DNA of 64,000 nt from Peptoniphilaceae bacterium (GTDB taxonomy: Bacteria; Bacillota; Clostridia; Tissierellales; Peptoniphilaceae). Below are positions 31,331-41,273 of this stretch, in pieces. The translations under genes were made by a program, and so were the position numbers. The notes beneath the pieces are model-generated. The model searched no databases and was not told where the DNA came from. It worked only from the letters and a program-made list of their open reading frames with translations. Numbering within the stretch: position 1 is the stretch's first letter; each line of letters starts with the position of its first letter. Location: NCBI GenBank assembly GCA_028726605.1, contig JAQYPV010000018.1:1-64000 (forward strand), read 5' to 3'.

Positions 31331-31340
31331 ATGACGCGGG
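31171..31340. repeat. 64-bp tandem repeat, 3 units (part of copy C)
   Basis: tcatggcgaa(a/g)(g/t)gcc(g/a)aaaa..aatgaccatgccgcgcgcgggccgg starting at 31171, 31235, 31299. Confidence 0.8.
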
Positions 31341-31454
31341 CGAAGCAGGGTGAGCGTCATCATCCTGTCTATCCTACACCAGTGGGTGACTTTTTGCCTG
31401 ACACCCTGGAGGATGACAGTGTCGCTGACCGACGACAACAATTCGCGTTTCTCC

Positions 31455-31505
31455 TTGCATTCCGCCACCCGGGCTTGTATAATTAAATGGTCAAAGATGG
31501 TCAAC
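31455..31505 (+). promoter_or_regulatory. Promoter plus CtsR operator of cbpA-clpB
   Basis: TTGCAT-N17-TATAAT (31455-31483) followed by GGTCAAA-GAT-GGTCAAC (31489-31505). Confidence 0.75.
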
Positions 31506-31656
31506 ACAATGTGACGCCGAAAATGACCTACCATGAATCAACGCGGCGAAATATGGCCAAACATGACTAAGGATAACCAAGAATAACTCAATATGACTCA
31601 TCATGATTAAACATGACTGATCGTGGCAAGAGATGACCAAAAGGGAAGGAGGATGC

Positions 31657-32694
31657 ATGGAATACCAGGATTATTACAAGACCTTGGGCGTGGACAAGAC
31701 GGCATCCGCACAGGAAATTAAAAAAGCCTATCGAAAACTCGCGAAGAAGTATCATCCGGATCTCCATCCCGATGACAAGGTCGCACAAGATAAATTCAAG
31801 GAAGTCAACGAAGCCTACGAAGTGCTGGGCGATCCGGACAAACGCAAGCAATACGACCAATTCGGTTCGGCGATGCATTTCTCCGGAGGGCAGAACTTCG
31901 ATCCACGTGATTTCGGCTTCTCCGGGTTCGGCAACAACGGCGCGACGTACACCTACACCACGAGTGGCGATGCCGGCGGTTTTTCGGATTTCTTCAATTT
32001 GATCTTCGGAAACCGAGGCGCCGGCGCCGGCGGTTTCCGCAACGGCGCTGGTGGATTCGGCGATGACGCCGGATTCTACGGCAACGCCGGTACTGGCGGC
32101 GGTTTCGGCGGATTCAGCCCCTTCGGCCACGGCGGACAAACCGGCGCCGGGGCGTCCGGAGCGTCAGCATCGCGACGCGCCAACGACCGCTACGAGACGA
32201 CGTTGGAACTCACCCTCGCCGAAGGCTATCGCGGCGGCCGCAAAGATCTGCACTTGCAACTGAATGGGCAGTCTGTGACGGTCCCCGTGGAGTGGCCGGC
32301 GGGCATCCAGGAAGGCAACAAAATCCGCGTAAAAGGCGAGAAATTCGGCATCGACGGCAATTTGATGGTGAAGATCAAGCTCTTGACGCCGGATGTGCTC
32401 GACGGGCTCCACATCGTGAAGACCGTGGACGTCGCCCCATGGGATGCCTATTTCGGCACCAAGCAGACCGTAGAGACGTTGGACGGCAAAATTCAAGTGA
32501 ACATCCCCGCCAAGATGACGGCGGGACGTCGCATTCGGGTGCCACAGCGCGGCTACCGCGACCGCAAAGGCAATCGCGGCGACCTCTACTTAGAGGTGCG
32601 CATTCAAAACCCCAAGGCGCTTTCGCGAAAACAAGAACGATTGTACCGCGAACTGCGAGATTTGGATGAAGAGACGAAAGAAAGGAGTCGATGA
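31657..32694 (+). CDS. DnaJ C-terminal domain/CbpA-like J-protein
   Basis: [36 protein letters not shown]-domain with HPD; no zinc-finger CxxCxGxG repeats; long Gly-rich region. Confidence 0.9.
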   Translation: MEYQDYYKTLGVDKTASAQEIKKAYRKLAKKYHPDLHPDDKVAQDKFKEVNEAYEVLGDPDKRKQYDQFGSAMHFSGGQNFDPRDFGFSGFGNNGATYTYTTSGDAGGFSDFFNLIFGNRGAGAGGFRNGAGGFGDDAGFYGNAGTGGGFGGFSPFGHGGQTGAGASGASASRRANDRYETTLELTLAEGYRGGRKDLHLQLNGQSVTVPVEWPAGIQEGNKIRVKGEKFGIDGNLMVKIKLLTPDVLDGLHIVKTVDVAPWDAYFGTKQTVETLDGKIQVNIPAKMTAGRRIRVPQRGYRDRKGNRGDLYLEVRIQNPKALSRKQERLYRELRDLDEETKERSR

Positions 32695-35333
32695 TGGATC
32701 AACAAAAATACACCCAACGCAGTTTGCAGGCCATCCAAGATGCCCAGCAGGCGGCGATTAAAAATGCCAATCCGGAACTGGGCGATCTACACCTGCACGA
32801 CGCGCTACTGCGCGACGAGAGCGGGATGGTCGTGCAGGTCTTGCGCAAGATGGACGTCCAGGTGGAAAACTATCGCATGGCGGTGCGCCGGGCGATGGAG
32901 AATCTGCCCAGCCAGCAAGGGGCATCGCAAGTTTACCCTAATGCCATCTTTCAGCGCATTCTGTTAAACGCCGAGGATGAGGCGAAAAAACGGGGCGATG
33001 ACTACATCTCCACCGAACACCTGTACCTCGCGTTATTAAACGAAAAGAACACCGCATCGGAGGCCATTTTCAAGGACTTCCAGATCACCAAAAAGGCGTT
33101 CGAAAAAGAATTGCTGGCCCTTCGCGGCAATCGCAAGGTCACCTCGGACAACCCGGAGGAGGGCGAGGACGTCCTCAAAAAATACGGCGTGGACCTCACC
33201 GCCAAGGCGCGGGAAGGCAAGGGCGACCCCATCATCGGGCGCGATGACGAAATCCGTCACATGACGCGGATTCTGAGCCGTCGCACCAAAAACAACCCGG
33301 TGCTGATCGGCGATCCGGGCGTGGGCAAGACAGCCGTCGTGGAAGGGCTCGCCCAGCGCATCGTGAACGGCGACGTGCCGGACGGCCTAAAAGACGTCAT
33401 GATCTACTCGCTGGACATGGGGCAGTTACTCGCCGGCGCCAAGTACCGCGGCGAATTCGAGGAGCGCTTGAAGGCGGTCTTAAATGAAGTGAAAGAGTCC
33501 AACGGCAACATCATCATGTTCGTCGACGAGTTGCACCTCATCGTGGGGGCGGGCCGCACTGATGGGGCCATGGACGCCTCGAATCTAATGAAACCGGCGC
33601 TCTCGCGAGGCGAGATTCGGATGATCGGCGCGACCACGCTCAACGAATACCGCGAGTACATTGAAAAAGACGGGGCGCTCGAGCGACGTTTCCAAAAGGT
33701 CATGGTGGCGGAGCCGACGGTGGAGGACACGGTCTCCATCTTGCGCGGCATCAAGCCCAAGTACGAGCTGCATCACGGCCTGAGGATTTCCGATGGCGCG
33801 GTCGTGGCCGCGGCACAGCTCTCGGATCGCTACATCACCGATCGCTTCCTGCCGGACAAGGCCATTGACCTCATGGACGAGGCGGCGGCGATGGTGCGCA
33901 CCGAACTCGACTCCATGCCGGAGGCCCTGGACGAACAGCGTCGCCGCATCCTGCAGCTGGAGATCGAAAAAGTGGCGCTCCAGAAAGAGACGGACGAGCG
34001 TTCGAAGAAGCGGCTGGAGGAGTTGGAAGAAGAGCTCGCCAACCTCAACGACTCGTACAACGAAGGGTTCATTCAGTGGCAGAACTCCAAGGAGGCGCTT
34101 GAAGGGCAGACCAAAATCAAAGAGGAGATCCAACAGACCGAGCACGAGATCGAGGAGGCGGAGCGGGCGTTTGACTACGAGCGCGCGTCCAAATTGCGCT
34201 ACGGGACGCTGGCGGACCTCAAACAGCAATATGCAGAGAGTGAAGCGCAACTGTCGGCGGATGACGACGCCATGAAGGAAGAGGTCACGGAGGAGGAAGT
34301 GGCCGAGGTCGTCTCTAAGTGGACGGGGATTCCCGTGGCGAAGTTGGTGGAGACCGAGCGGCAGAAGATTTTGCGCCTGCCGGAAATCTTGCATCAGCGC
34401 GTCGTGGGGCAGGACGAGGCCATCGACGCCGTGTCCGAGGCGCTCCTGCGCGCCCGGGCCGGCCTCTCCGATGCCAATCGTCCGTTGGGCTCCTTCATCT
34501 TCCTCGGCCCCACGGGCGTGGGCAAGACGGAGCTCGCGAAGGCCCTCACGGAGGCCATGTTCGACGACGAACGCAACATGGTGCGCATCGACATGTCCGA
34601 GTACATGGAAAAGTACTCCGTGTCGCGGCTCATCGGTGCGGCGCCGGGCTACGTGGGATATGAAGAGGGGGGCCAGCTCACGGAGGCCGTGCGACGCAAG
34701 CCCTACGCCGTGGTGCTCTTCGACGAGATCGAGAAGGCCCACCCCGACGTGTTTAACATCCTCTTGCAGGTGTTGGACGACGGGCGACTCACGGACAACC
34801 AAGGCCGCACCGTGAACTTCCGCAACACCATCATCATCATGACGTCAAACCTGGGATCGGACGCCATCTTGGAAGGCGTGCAGGACGACGGGTCGCTGTC
34901 GGAGGCCGCGCGAGACCAGGTGAACGAGGCGCTGCGCCGTTCGTTCCGGCCGGAGTTTCTGAACCGGGTGGACGACATCGTGATCTTCAAGGGCCTGGGG
35001 CGCGAGGAAATCAGCCACATCATCGACCTCGAACTGGCGAAAATCGAAAGTCGACTCTCGCAACGTGATATCATGTTAAGAGCAGATGAAAAAGCCAAGG
35101 GCTATATTTTGATGAATGCCTACTCGGCGCAATTCGGGGCGCGCCCCATTCGCCGCTTCCTGCAGAAGCACGTGGAGACGACGCTGAGCCGGATGATTTT
35201 GGAAGGCACTGTGGGCGATCACGATACGGTGGTCGTCTCGGCCGATCCGGACGGTCTCACCTTTACGGTGGAGACCGGTGGCGATACGCATGGCGCGGAC
35301 TTTTCGGACGACGCTTACGAAGTGGTGGAGTGA
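32694..35333 (+). CDS. clpB: ATP-dependent chaperone ClpB
   Basis: Two Walker A motifs ([16 protein letters not shown]), coiled-coil M domain. Confidence 0.95.
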   Translation: MDQQKYTQRSLQAIQDAQQAAIKNANPELGDLHLHDALLRDESGMVVQVLRKMDVQVENYRMAVRRAMENLPSQQGASQVYPNAIFQRILLNAEDEAKKRGDDYISTEHLYLALLNEKNTASEAIFKDFQITKKAFEKELLALRGNRKVTSDNPEEGEDVLKKYGVDLTAKAREGKGDPIIGRDDEIRHMTRILSRRTKNNPVLIGDPGVGKTAVVEGLAQRIVNGDVPDGLKDVMIYSLDMGQLLAGAKYRGEFEERLKAVLNEVKESNGNIIMFVDELHLIVGAGRTDGAMDASNLMKPALSRGEIRMIGATTLNEYREYIEKDGALERRFQKVMVAEPTVEDTVSILRGIKPKYELHHGLRISDGAVVAAAQLSDRYITDRFLPDKAIDLMDEAAAMVRTELDSMPEALDEQRRRILQLEIEKVALQKETDERSKKRLEELEEELANLNDSYNEGFIQWQNSKEALEGQTKIKEEIQQTEHEIEEAERAFDYERASKLRYGTLADLKQQYAESEAQLSADDDAMKEEVTEEEVAEVVSKWTGIPVAKLVETERQKILRLPEILHQRVVGQDEAIDAVSEALLRARAGLSDANRPLGSFIFLGPTGVGKTELAKALTEAMFDDERNMVRIDMSEYMEKYSVSRLIGAAPGYVGYEEGGQLTEAVRRKPYAVVLFDEIEKAHPDVFNILLQVLDDGRLTDNQGRTVNFRNTIIIMTSNLGSDAILEGVQDDGSLSEAARDQVNEALRRSFRPEFLNRVDDIVIFKGLGREEISHIIDLELAKIESRLSQRDIMLRADEKAKGYILMNAYSAQFGARPIRRFLQKHVETTLSRMILEGTVGDHDTVVVSADPDGLTFTVETGGDTHGADFSDDAYEVVE

Positions 35334-35587
35334 GGCTTTGCGGCTCGCCAACATCGTTCTGGCGGCGAGCCGCACCCTTCTCTGAGACTGTGGGCGACGC
35401 ACCTTTTGGTGGGGAGTGCCGGCGTCACGCCGTGCGTTTGCGTGAGGGACGTGCGGTTTTGCGCCGCGCATCTTCGGGGGCGAGATCGTCATCGGATCTG
35501 TGTTTTCAGATATGGCCTCGGGGGACGCCTGAGCCGGAGCCGCTCTGGGACGGCATTCCATCGGCAGAATAAGGGAAGAGGTTTTTC

Positions 35588-36526
35588 GTGGAGGATTTGA
35601 TTTTTTCGTTTCAGCGGGTGCTGCCCTTATTGGTGTACATGGTCTTCGGTGTCTTCTGTCACCACTTTGGCATCATCAGTCGCGATTTTGCCGTCAAACT
35701 CAACGGATTGGTCTTTTCCCTATTTCTGCCCATTAGCCTCATGATGTCCAGCTATCACTCCGCCTTGAACGGCGGCGCGCTGTTGCCCTTCACGCTCTAT
35801 GCCATCGTCGCCCTGTTTGTCATTTTGATCGTCAACTGGGTGTACTACGAACGCCAGCCCATCCCCGGGACGCAAAAGAGCGTGATGATCCAGAGTTCGT
35901 ATCGGAGCAACTTTTCCCTCTTCGGCGTCACGCTTGTGGCCGACATTTTGAACGGCGCGGGAACGGGCATGACAGAGTTTTTGATCGCCATGGTCATCCC
36001 GCTCACCAATGTCATCTCCATTTTTGTGTTGCAGTCTCACGGCGATGAGCAGATGGACGCGCGCTCGTTCGTGCACACCGTGGTGCGCAACCCGCTGATT
36101 CACGGCATTTTGATCGGCTTCGCCCTAAACCTCCTGGGCGTGACACTGCCCGGCGCGGTTGAGAAGCCGTTGCAAAATCTGGCTAACATCGCCACGCCCC
36201 TCGCGCTCGTGGCCTTGGGCGCGCGATTCTCTCTGGAGGACAGCCTGAGGTATCGTCCCTTGCTCATCAAGGCGGTGTCTACGCGCCTCCTGATCGTGCC
36301 GTTTCTCGGCCTGACGGTGGCCGCCCTCTTGGGCTTCCGCGGCGAAGCGCTCGTCGCCTACCTCGCGTTCTTCGGCACGCCGGCCGCCGTAGCATCGTAT
36401 GCCATGGCCGTGGCCATGAATCAAGACGGCGAACTCGCCGGCCAAATCCTGATCTACACGTCCATCTTCTGTTCGTTCACCCTATTTTTGTTCATCTTCG
36501 CGATGCGCCATTTGGCACTGATTTAG
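35588..36526 (+). CDS. AEC family transporter (auxin efflux carrier-like)
   Basis: ~10 TM hydrophobic protein with PLTNVISIFVLQ and terminal domain typical of AEC permeases. Confidence 0.8.
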   Translation: MEDLIFSFQRVLPLLVYMVFGVFCHHFGIISRDFAVKLNGLVFSLFLPISLMMSSYHSALNGGALLPFTLYAIVALFVILIVNWVYYERQPIPGTQKSVMIQSSYRSNFSLFGVTLVADILNGAGTGMTEFLIAMVIPLTNVISIFVLQSHGDEQMDARSFVHTVVRNPLIHGILIGFALNLLGVTLPGAVEKPLQNLANIATPLALVALGARFSLEDSLRYRPLLIKAVSTRLLIVPFLGLTVAALLGFRGEALVAYLAFFGTPAAVASYAMAVAMNQDGELAGQILIYTSIFCSFTLFLFIFAMRHLALI

Positions 36527-36769
36527 GCGCCGCTCACTGAGGCGCTAGTTTGAGGTGCCACGCCGGTCGGCGACGGAGGCGCAGTGCCGCCTGATGGTGA
36601 AACAGTCCCTCTTTCTCACAGTGCGTGGCGATGCCTACTGTCGGGCTCGCCTGCGCCGCTACTTGCGAGCACTTCATCGCGAGGCGCTGGTCGATCGCGT
36701 TGTCAGAAGCCGCGCTTTGCGCTGGCCACTGTCGTCCTCGCCTGCGCCGAGTCTCGAAGGAGCGTCGCT

Positions 36770-37175
36770 CTGTAGTTCAAATCACCATAAAAAAATATAC
36801 AACTAGCGTTTTCACCAAAAGTGCAGTTCAATTTCATATTTCAATAAAAAAAACGACAAAAATGGCCAAATACGCAGTTCAATTTCCTTTTTATTCCGAA
36901 CGAACTAAAAATTTTCGCGAAACGTGGTTCAATTCATTTTTACTATGATTCGAACTAGCCTAAAGGGCCAAATTCGTCGTTCGTTTTCTTTTAAAAATAA
37001 ATCGAACTACGATTTGGTCAAAAACCGTGGTTCGATTCTGATTAAAAATGAAATGAACTAAAATCGGGCTAAATCCGTCGTTTGTTTACAAAAAAATCCG
37101 AAATGAACCACGATTCTGGCCCATTCTGGCCCATCCGGCCTCATCCGTGGTTCATTTCGAATGATTTGCCATTTG
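36770..37175. repeat. AT-rich inverted-repeat array (GTTCAA...GAACTA family), locus 2
   Basis: About 7 degenerate units of ~55 bp with GTTCAAT..GAACTA ends; between convergent genes. Confidence 0.7.
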
Positions 37176-37236
37176 AACTCGTGAAGCGGTGAGACGCTTG
37201 CTTCACCGTTTCACGAGTTCGTGTTCAATTGATCCC

Positions 37237-38190
37237 TCAGAAGTCGAGGTATTCCGTCAAGCGCTGCATATCGGCTTCATACGCACGGCTGATTGCCTGC
37301 GCCTCGTCCACGTCGACGGCGGCAAAGTGCAGCGTCGCCTTGGTCTGGAGTTGCGCCACGAGGGGCAGGTCTGGCGTGATGACCGTGGCGATTTTGGTGT
37401 AACCGCCGGTGGTCTGCCGATCCGCCATCAGGATGATGGGCTGGCCATCCTTCGGAACCTGCACGGCGCCCATGACGGTGGCGTCCGAGATGATGTCCGC
37501 GCTCTCCACGTGCTCGATGACAGGGCCGGAGAGTCGGTAACCCATGCGGTCGGCGTAAGGCGTGACCGTATAGGAACTGTCGCCTAAGAACGTCTGAAGT
37601 CCTTCGCCCGTGAAGGCGTCATTCTGTGGTCCCAACACCACGCGCACCGTGACGTCCTGCGCCAGCGTCGGGACGAATTCGGCGGGCAGGACCTTTTTCT
37701 TAAACGGGCGCACATCGGAGAGCGTGAGCGTGTCTTTGGGCTTCAACTGCCGTCCTTCGAAGCCGCCCAAATGGCCCTTGAAGAACGTGGACTTGCTGCC
37801 GTTCACAGCCGGAACGTCGATGGTACCCCCGAAGGCCAGGTAGGCGCGCACGCCGCGTTCCATCTTCACAAAGCGCAGGCTGCCGCCCGCCGGCACGAGA
37901 TGGGACTCGTTCATCGCCACGGGCCGGCCGTTGATGGTGAGCGCCGTAGCCGCGCCGGTGACGGCGATCATGGTCTCTTCGTCGAAGATGAGCTCCGGCC
38001 CCAGGTAGTTGATTTCGAGCACCGCTTCGTCCGGAGCGTTGCCCACCAAGAGATTGGCCATGCGATAGGCCGAGAGGTCCATGACGCCGGATTGGGCGAT
38101 GCCGTATTTTTGGTAGCCGATGCGGCCGGCATCTTGCACCGTCGTCAACAGACCGCCTGATTTGACATGTACATTAGCCATTGAGATCAC
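37237..38190 (-). CDS. pxpC: 5-oxoprolinase subunit C (biotin-dependent carboxyltransferase family)
   Basis: KipA/AHS2-type sequence (GLLTTVQDAGRIGYQKYGIAQSGVMD). Confidence 0.9.
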   Translation of the reverse strand: MISMANVHVKSGGLLTTVQDAGRIGYQKYGIAQSGVMDLSAYRMANLLVGNAPDEAVLEINYLGPELIFDEETMIAVTGAATALTINGRPVAMNESHLVPAGGSLRFVKMERGVRAYLAFGGTIDVPAVNGSKSTFFKGHLGGFEGRQLKPKDTLTLSDVRPFKKKVLPAEFVPTLAQDVTVRVVLGPQNDAFTGEGLQTFLGDSSYTVTPYADRMGYRLSGPVIEHVESADIISDATVMGAVQVPKDGQPIILMADRQTTGGYTKIATVITPDLPLVAQLQTKATLHFAAVDVDEAQAISRAYEADMQRLTEYLDF

Positions 38191-38914
38191 CTACTTTCAC
38201 GTGTTCAATGGAGATCGTATACGTACCCGCTTCTACGGCCGCGCGAATGGATTGAAACTCGTCTTCCGCGATGGGGACGTAGCGAATGTAGTCGCCGGCG
38301 TTCACGAAGACCGGTGGCTCGCGGTCGGGCACGTAGAGGTCAAGCGGCGTGCGGCCGATGAGTTGCCAGCCGCCCGGCGACTCGGAGGGGTACATACCGG
38401 TCTGGCTGCCGGCGATGCCCACCGACCCAGCGGGAATCTTGAGCCGCGGAGACTGCAGCCGCGGCGTCGCGATGCGCTCGTCTAAGCCTCCGAGGTACGT
38501 GAAGCCCGGCATGAAGCCCAGCATGTAGACGAGGTAGTCCGTCTGGGCGTGAATCCGCACGACGTCGTCCTCGGAGAGTCCGGCGTGCTCCGCCACGAAG
38601 GGAAGGTCCGGGCCGTACTCGCCGCCGTAGACCACGGGGATGGTGATCAAAGTCACCATTGCGTCGTCGTCCTCCTCGACGCTGAAGTCCATCGCCTCGA
38701 TGAGCGCGGAGAGCGTGCGGTAGTCGGTCACCACCGGATCGTAGTTGATGAGAATGGACCGATAGGTGGGCACCAGTTCGACGAGGCCCGGCAGCGTTTC
38801 AAACGCCGCCGCAGCCTTTCGAATCTGTGCGTTGATGGTCTTCGAAATTTCATTGCCGAATTCGACGAGGAGGGCCCGATCGCCGACAGGCAGGAGTTTT
38901 AATTGGGCTGTCAT
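38174..38914 (-). CDS. pxpB: 5-oxoprolinase subunit B
   Basis: KipI/AHS1-type sequence (GDRALLVEFGN; FMPGFTYLGGLDERIATPRL). Confidence 0.9.
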   Translation of the reverse strand: MTAQLKLLPVGDRALLVEFGNEISKTINAQIRKAAAAFETLPGLVELVPTYRSILINYDPVVTDYRTLSALIEAMDFSVEEDDDAMVTLITIPVVYGGEYGPDLPFVAEHAGLSEDDVVRIHAQTDYLVYMLGFMPGFTYLGGLDERIATPRLQSPRLKIPAGSVGIAGSQTGMYPSESPGGWQLIGRTPLDLYVPDREPPVFVNAGDYIRYVPIAEDEFQSIRAAVEAGTYTISIEHVKVGDLNG

Positions 38915-38943
38915 GAATCCTCCTTAATTCGCGTTCGCTCTCC

Positions 38944-40176
38944 TTATAAGAAAGAAGAGAGGTTGTTGATCATGGTCGTCACACCAAGGTAGCCGGCGAT
39001 CAGAGTGACCACCCAGCCGAGGTAGAAGAGGACGTTCGGATGTTCGTAATCGCCCACGATCTCCCGCTTCTTGCTGGCGACCAGCATCACGGCGAGCGTG
39101 ATGGGCAGAATCAGACCGTTCAGTGCGCCCACCAAGACGAGCAGCTTCTGCGGCTGGCCGATGAACACGTAGACGAGGGTGGACATGACGATGAAGGCGA
39201 TTGTGAAGAGGTTGGCTTTTTCATTCACGACGGCGAAGAGCGTGCGCAGGAACGACACCGAGGTGAAGGCGCAGCCGACGATGGAGGTCAAGGCCGCTGC
39301 GGTATAGACGAAGCCGAAGATCTTGTAGCCGAACTCGCCGCTCGCAATGCGGAAGGCCGACGCCGCGATGTTGTCGGGGTCCAGCGTCGCGCCGCCGGTG
39401 ATGACGCCCAAGACGGCCAGGAAAAGCAGCACGCGCACGATGAGCGCAACGACGATGCCGAGCGTGGCGGAACGGGTGACTTCCGGCAGGTTTTCTTTGC
39501 CGGTGATGCCGGCGTCGATCAGGCGGTGGCCGCCGGAGAAGATGATGTAACCGCCGACGGTGCCGCCGAGCAGCGTCAGAACGGCCGGGAGGGTCTGGTT
39601 GAGGTTCGACGGCATGACCGCATGCGTGACGGCTTCGCCGACGGGCGGAGCCGTGGTGATGCAGACGTAGCCGATGAGCAAGATCATGGCCGCGCCCAAA
39701 ATCTGCGTGAGCTTGTCCATGGCTTTGCCGGCCGACTTGGAGACGAAGATGGCGATGCCGAGGATGGCCGCAATGACGGCGCCGAGTTTGTTGTCGATGC
39801 CGAAGATGACGTTGAGGCCCAGGCCCGCGCCGCCGACGTTGCCGATGTTGAAAGCAAAGCCGCCGATGGCGACGAGGAAGGCGATGAAGTAGCCGAGCCC
39901 CGGCAACAGCTTGTTTGCGACGTCTTGTCCGCGCAGTCCGGAGACGGCGATGACGCGCCAGACGTTCATCTGGGCGATGTAGCTCATGATGATGGAGACG
40001 AGGATGACGAACGCAAAGTCGGCGTGCAGGTCGTTGGTGAACTTGGCCGTCTGCGTCATGAAGCCCGGGCCAATGGCCGACGTCGCCATCAGGAATGCAG
40101 CGCCCAAGAGCACCGACCAGTTGGCCTTATGCGCGGGGGCGGTGGGTTGAACGGTGGGGTTCTTTTTGTCAGTCAT
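38944..40176 (-). CDS. Nramp-family (divalent metal/YcsG-like) transporter
   Basis: Nramp-like membrane protein (SAIGPGFMTQTAKFT) inside the pxp cluster. Confidence 0.8.
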   Translation of the reverse strand: MTDKKNPTVQPTAPAHKANWSVLLGAAFLMATSAIGPGFMTQTAKFTNDLHADFAFVILVSIIMSYIAQMNVWRVIAVSGLRGQDVANKLLPGLGYFIAFLVAIGGFAFNIGNVGGAGLGLNVIFGIDNKLGAVIAAILGIAIFVSKSAGKAMDKLTQILGAAMILLIGYVCITTAPPVGEAVTHAVMPSNLNQTLPAVLTLLGGTVGGYIIFSGGHRLIDAGITGKENLPEVTRSATLGIVVALIVRVLLFLAVLGVITGGATLDPDNIAASAFRIASGEFGYKIFGFVYTAAALTSIVGCAFTSVSFLRTLFAVVNEKANLFTIAFIVMSTLVYVFIGQPQKLLVLVGALNGLILPITLAVMLVASKKREIVGDYEHPNVLFYLGWVVTLIAGYLGVTTMINNLSSFL

Positions 40177-40184
40177 AGCACACC

Positions 40185-40958
40185 TCATGCAATAAAGGTA
40201 TGAAGCGGACGCACTTCAATGCCCGCCTCCAGCAGTCCCTGGCGAATCTTGTGGACGAATTCCAACGCTTGCGGGTTGTCGCCGTGCACGCAGATGGATT
40301 GGGCCTTGATGTCGATGTCCTGGCCGTCTGCGGTGGTGACTTTACCTTCTTTGATCATGCGGATGACGCGGGGCAGGGCGTCGTCGATGTTCTTCACAAA
40401 AGCGCCCGGCTTCGAACGGTTGACGAGCGAGCCGTCGGCGTTGTAGCCGCGGTCCGCAAAGACTTCGTGGGCTACGGGGAGGCCGCGCTTCTCGGCTTCC
40501 TTCGTGATGAGGCTGCCGCTCAAGGCCATCAAGATGATCTTTCCGCCCAGCTGTTCCATGCCGTCCAGGACCCCGGCCGCGAGCTCCGGATCGGCGCAGG
40601 CTTTGTTGTAGAACGCGCCGTGGAGTTTCACGTGTTGCAGCGTCGTGCCGTGCGCCGTGGCAAACGCCTGTAGCGCGCCCACTTGGTAGAGCATGTAGTT
40701 CTTAGCTTCTTCGCGGGTGATGGTCATGGCGCGGCGACCGAAGCCCAACAGGTCCGGATAGCTCGGGTGTGCGCCAATGGCGACGCCTTTGTCGACCGCC
40801 ATCTTCACCGTGCGATCCATGATCATGGCGTCGCCGGCATGCCAGCCGCAGGCCAGGTTGATGCTCGTCACTTCATCGAGGATCTCGGCATCCATCCCCA
40901 TGGTGTACGCGCCGTAGCCTTCGCCGATGTCGCTGTTCAAGTCCACAAAATAGCTCAT
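40185..40958 (-). CDS. pxpA: 5-oxoprolinase subunit A (LamB/YcsF family)
   Basis: VDLNSDIGEGYGAYTMGMD...NLACGWHAGDAMIM. Confidence 0.95.
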   Translation of the reverse strand: MSYFVDLNSDIGEGYGAYTMGMDAEILDEVTSINLACGWHAGDAMIMDRTVKMAVDKGVAIGAHPSYPDLLGFGRRAMTITREEAKNYMLYQVGALQAFATAHGTTLQHVKLHGAFYNKACADPELAAGVLDGMEQLGGKIILMALSGSLITKEAEKRGLPVAHEVFADRGYNADGSLVNRSKPGAFVKNIDDALPRVIRMIKEGKVTTADGQDIDIKAQSICVHGDNPQALEFVHKIRQGLLEAGIEVRPLHTFIA

Positions 40959-41200
40959 AAATTCTCCTTTCTCACGTGATTTCAACAGGGCCCGTTTGCC
41001 ACCGCGTGGCGCGGTACTCGCTGTTCGGGTTACGTTTTCCCTTCCTCATTTTAACTGTAAATGGCTGGCGCGAAAATAGGCGACGGCAAAAATTTTGAGG
41101 TAAAAGTGAAGACTATATCAAGGAAACCGTTATTGAAAGGGGCAGTTTTCAGTCAAATTGACGGCAGGCTTTTTGACGGAATGGTGGGGGTATCGCACAT

Positions 41201-41229
41201 TGACAAAAGGGGCGGGGAAGGCTATCATG
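41201..41229 (+). promoter_or_regulatory. htpG promoter
   Basis: TTGACA-N17-TATCAT. Confidence 0.75.
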
Positions 41230-41232
41230 GAT

Positions 41233-41259
41233 TAGCACTCAAAAGATAAGAGTGATAAC
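41233..41259 (+). promoter_or_regulatory. CIRCE (HrcA) operator upstream of htpG
   Basis: TTAGCACTC-N9-GAGTGATAA; one mismatch to TTAGCACTC-N9-GAGTGCTAA. Confidence 0.85.
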
Positions 41260-41273
41260 AGAAGGGGGATGCG

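Noticed and set aside
36770-37175. CRISPR array
   Set aside because: Units are degenerate, with no exact repeat, no uniform spacers and no cas genes in the window.
39040-40203. 387-aa plus-strand ORF antisense to the Nramp-like transporter
   Set aside because: Highly charged low-complexity translation with no motifs; antisense frame artefact.
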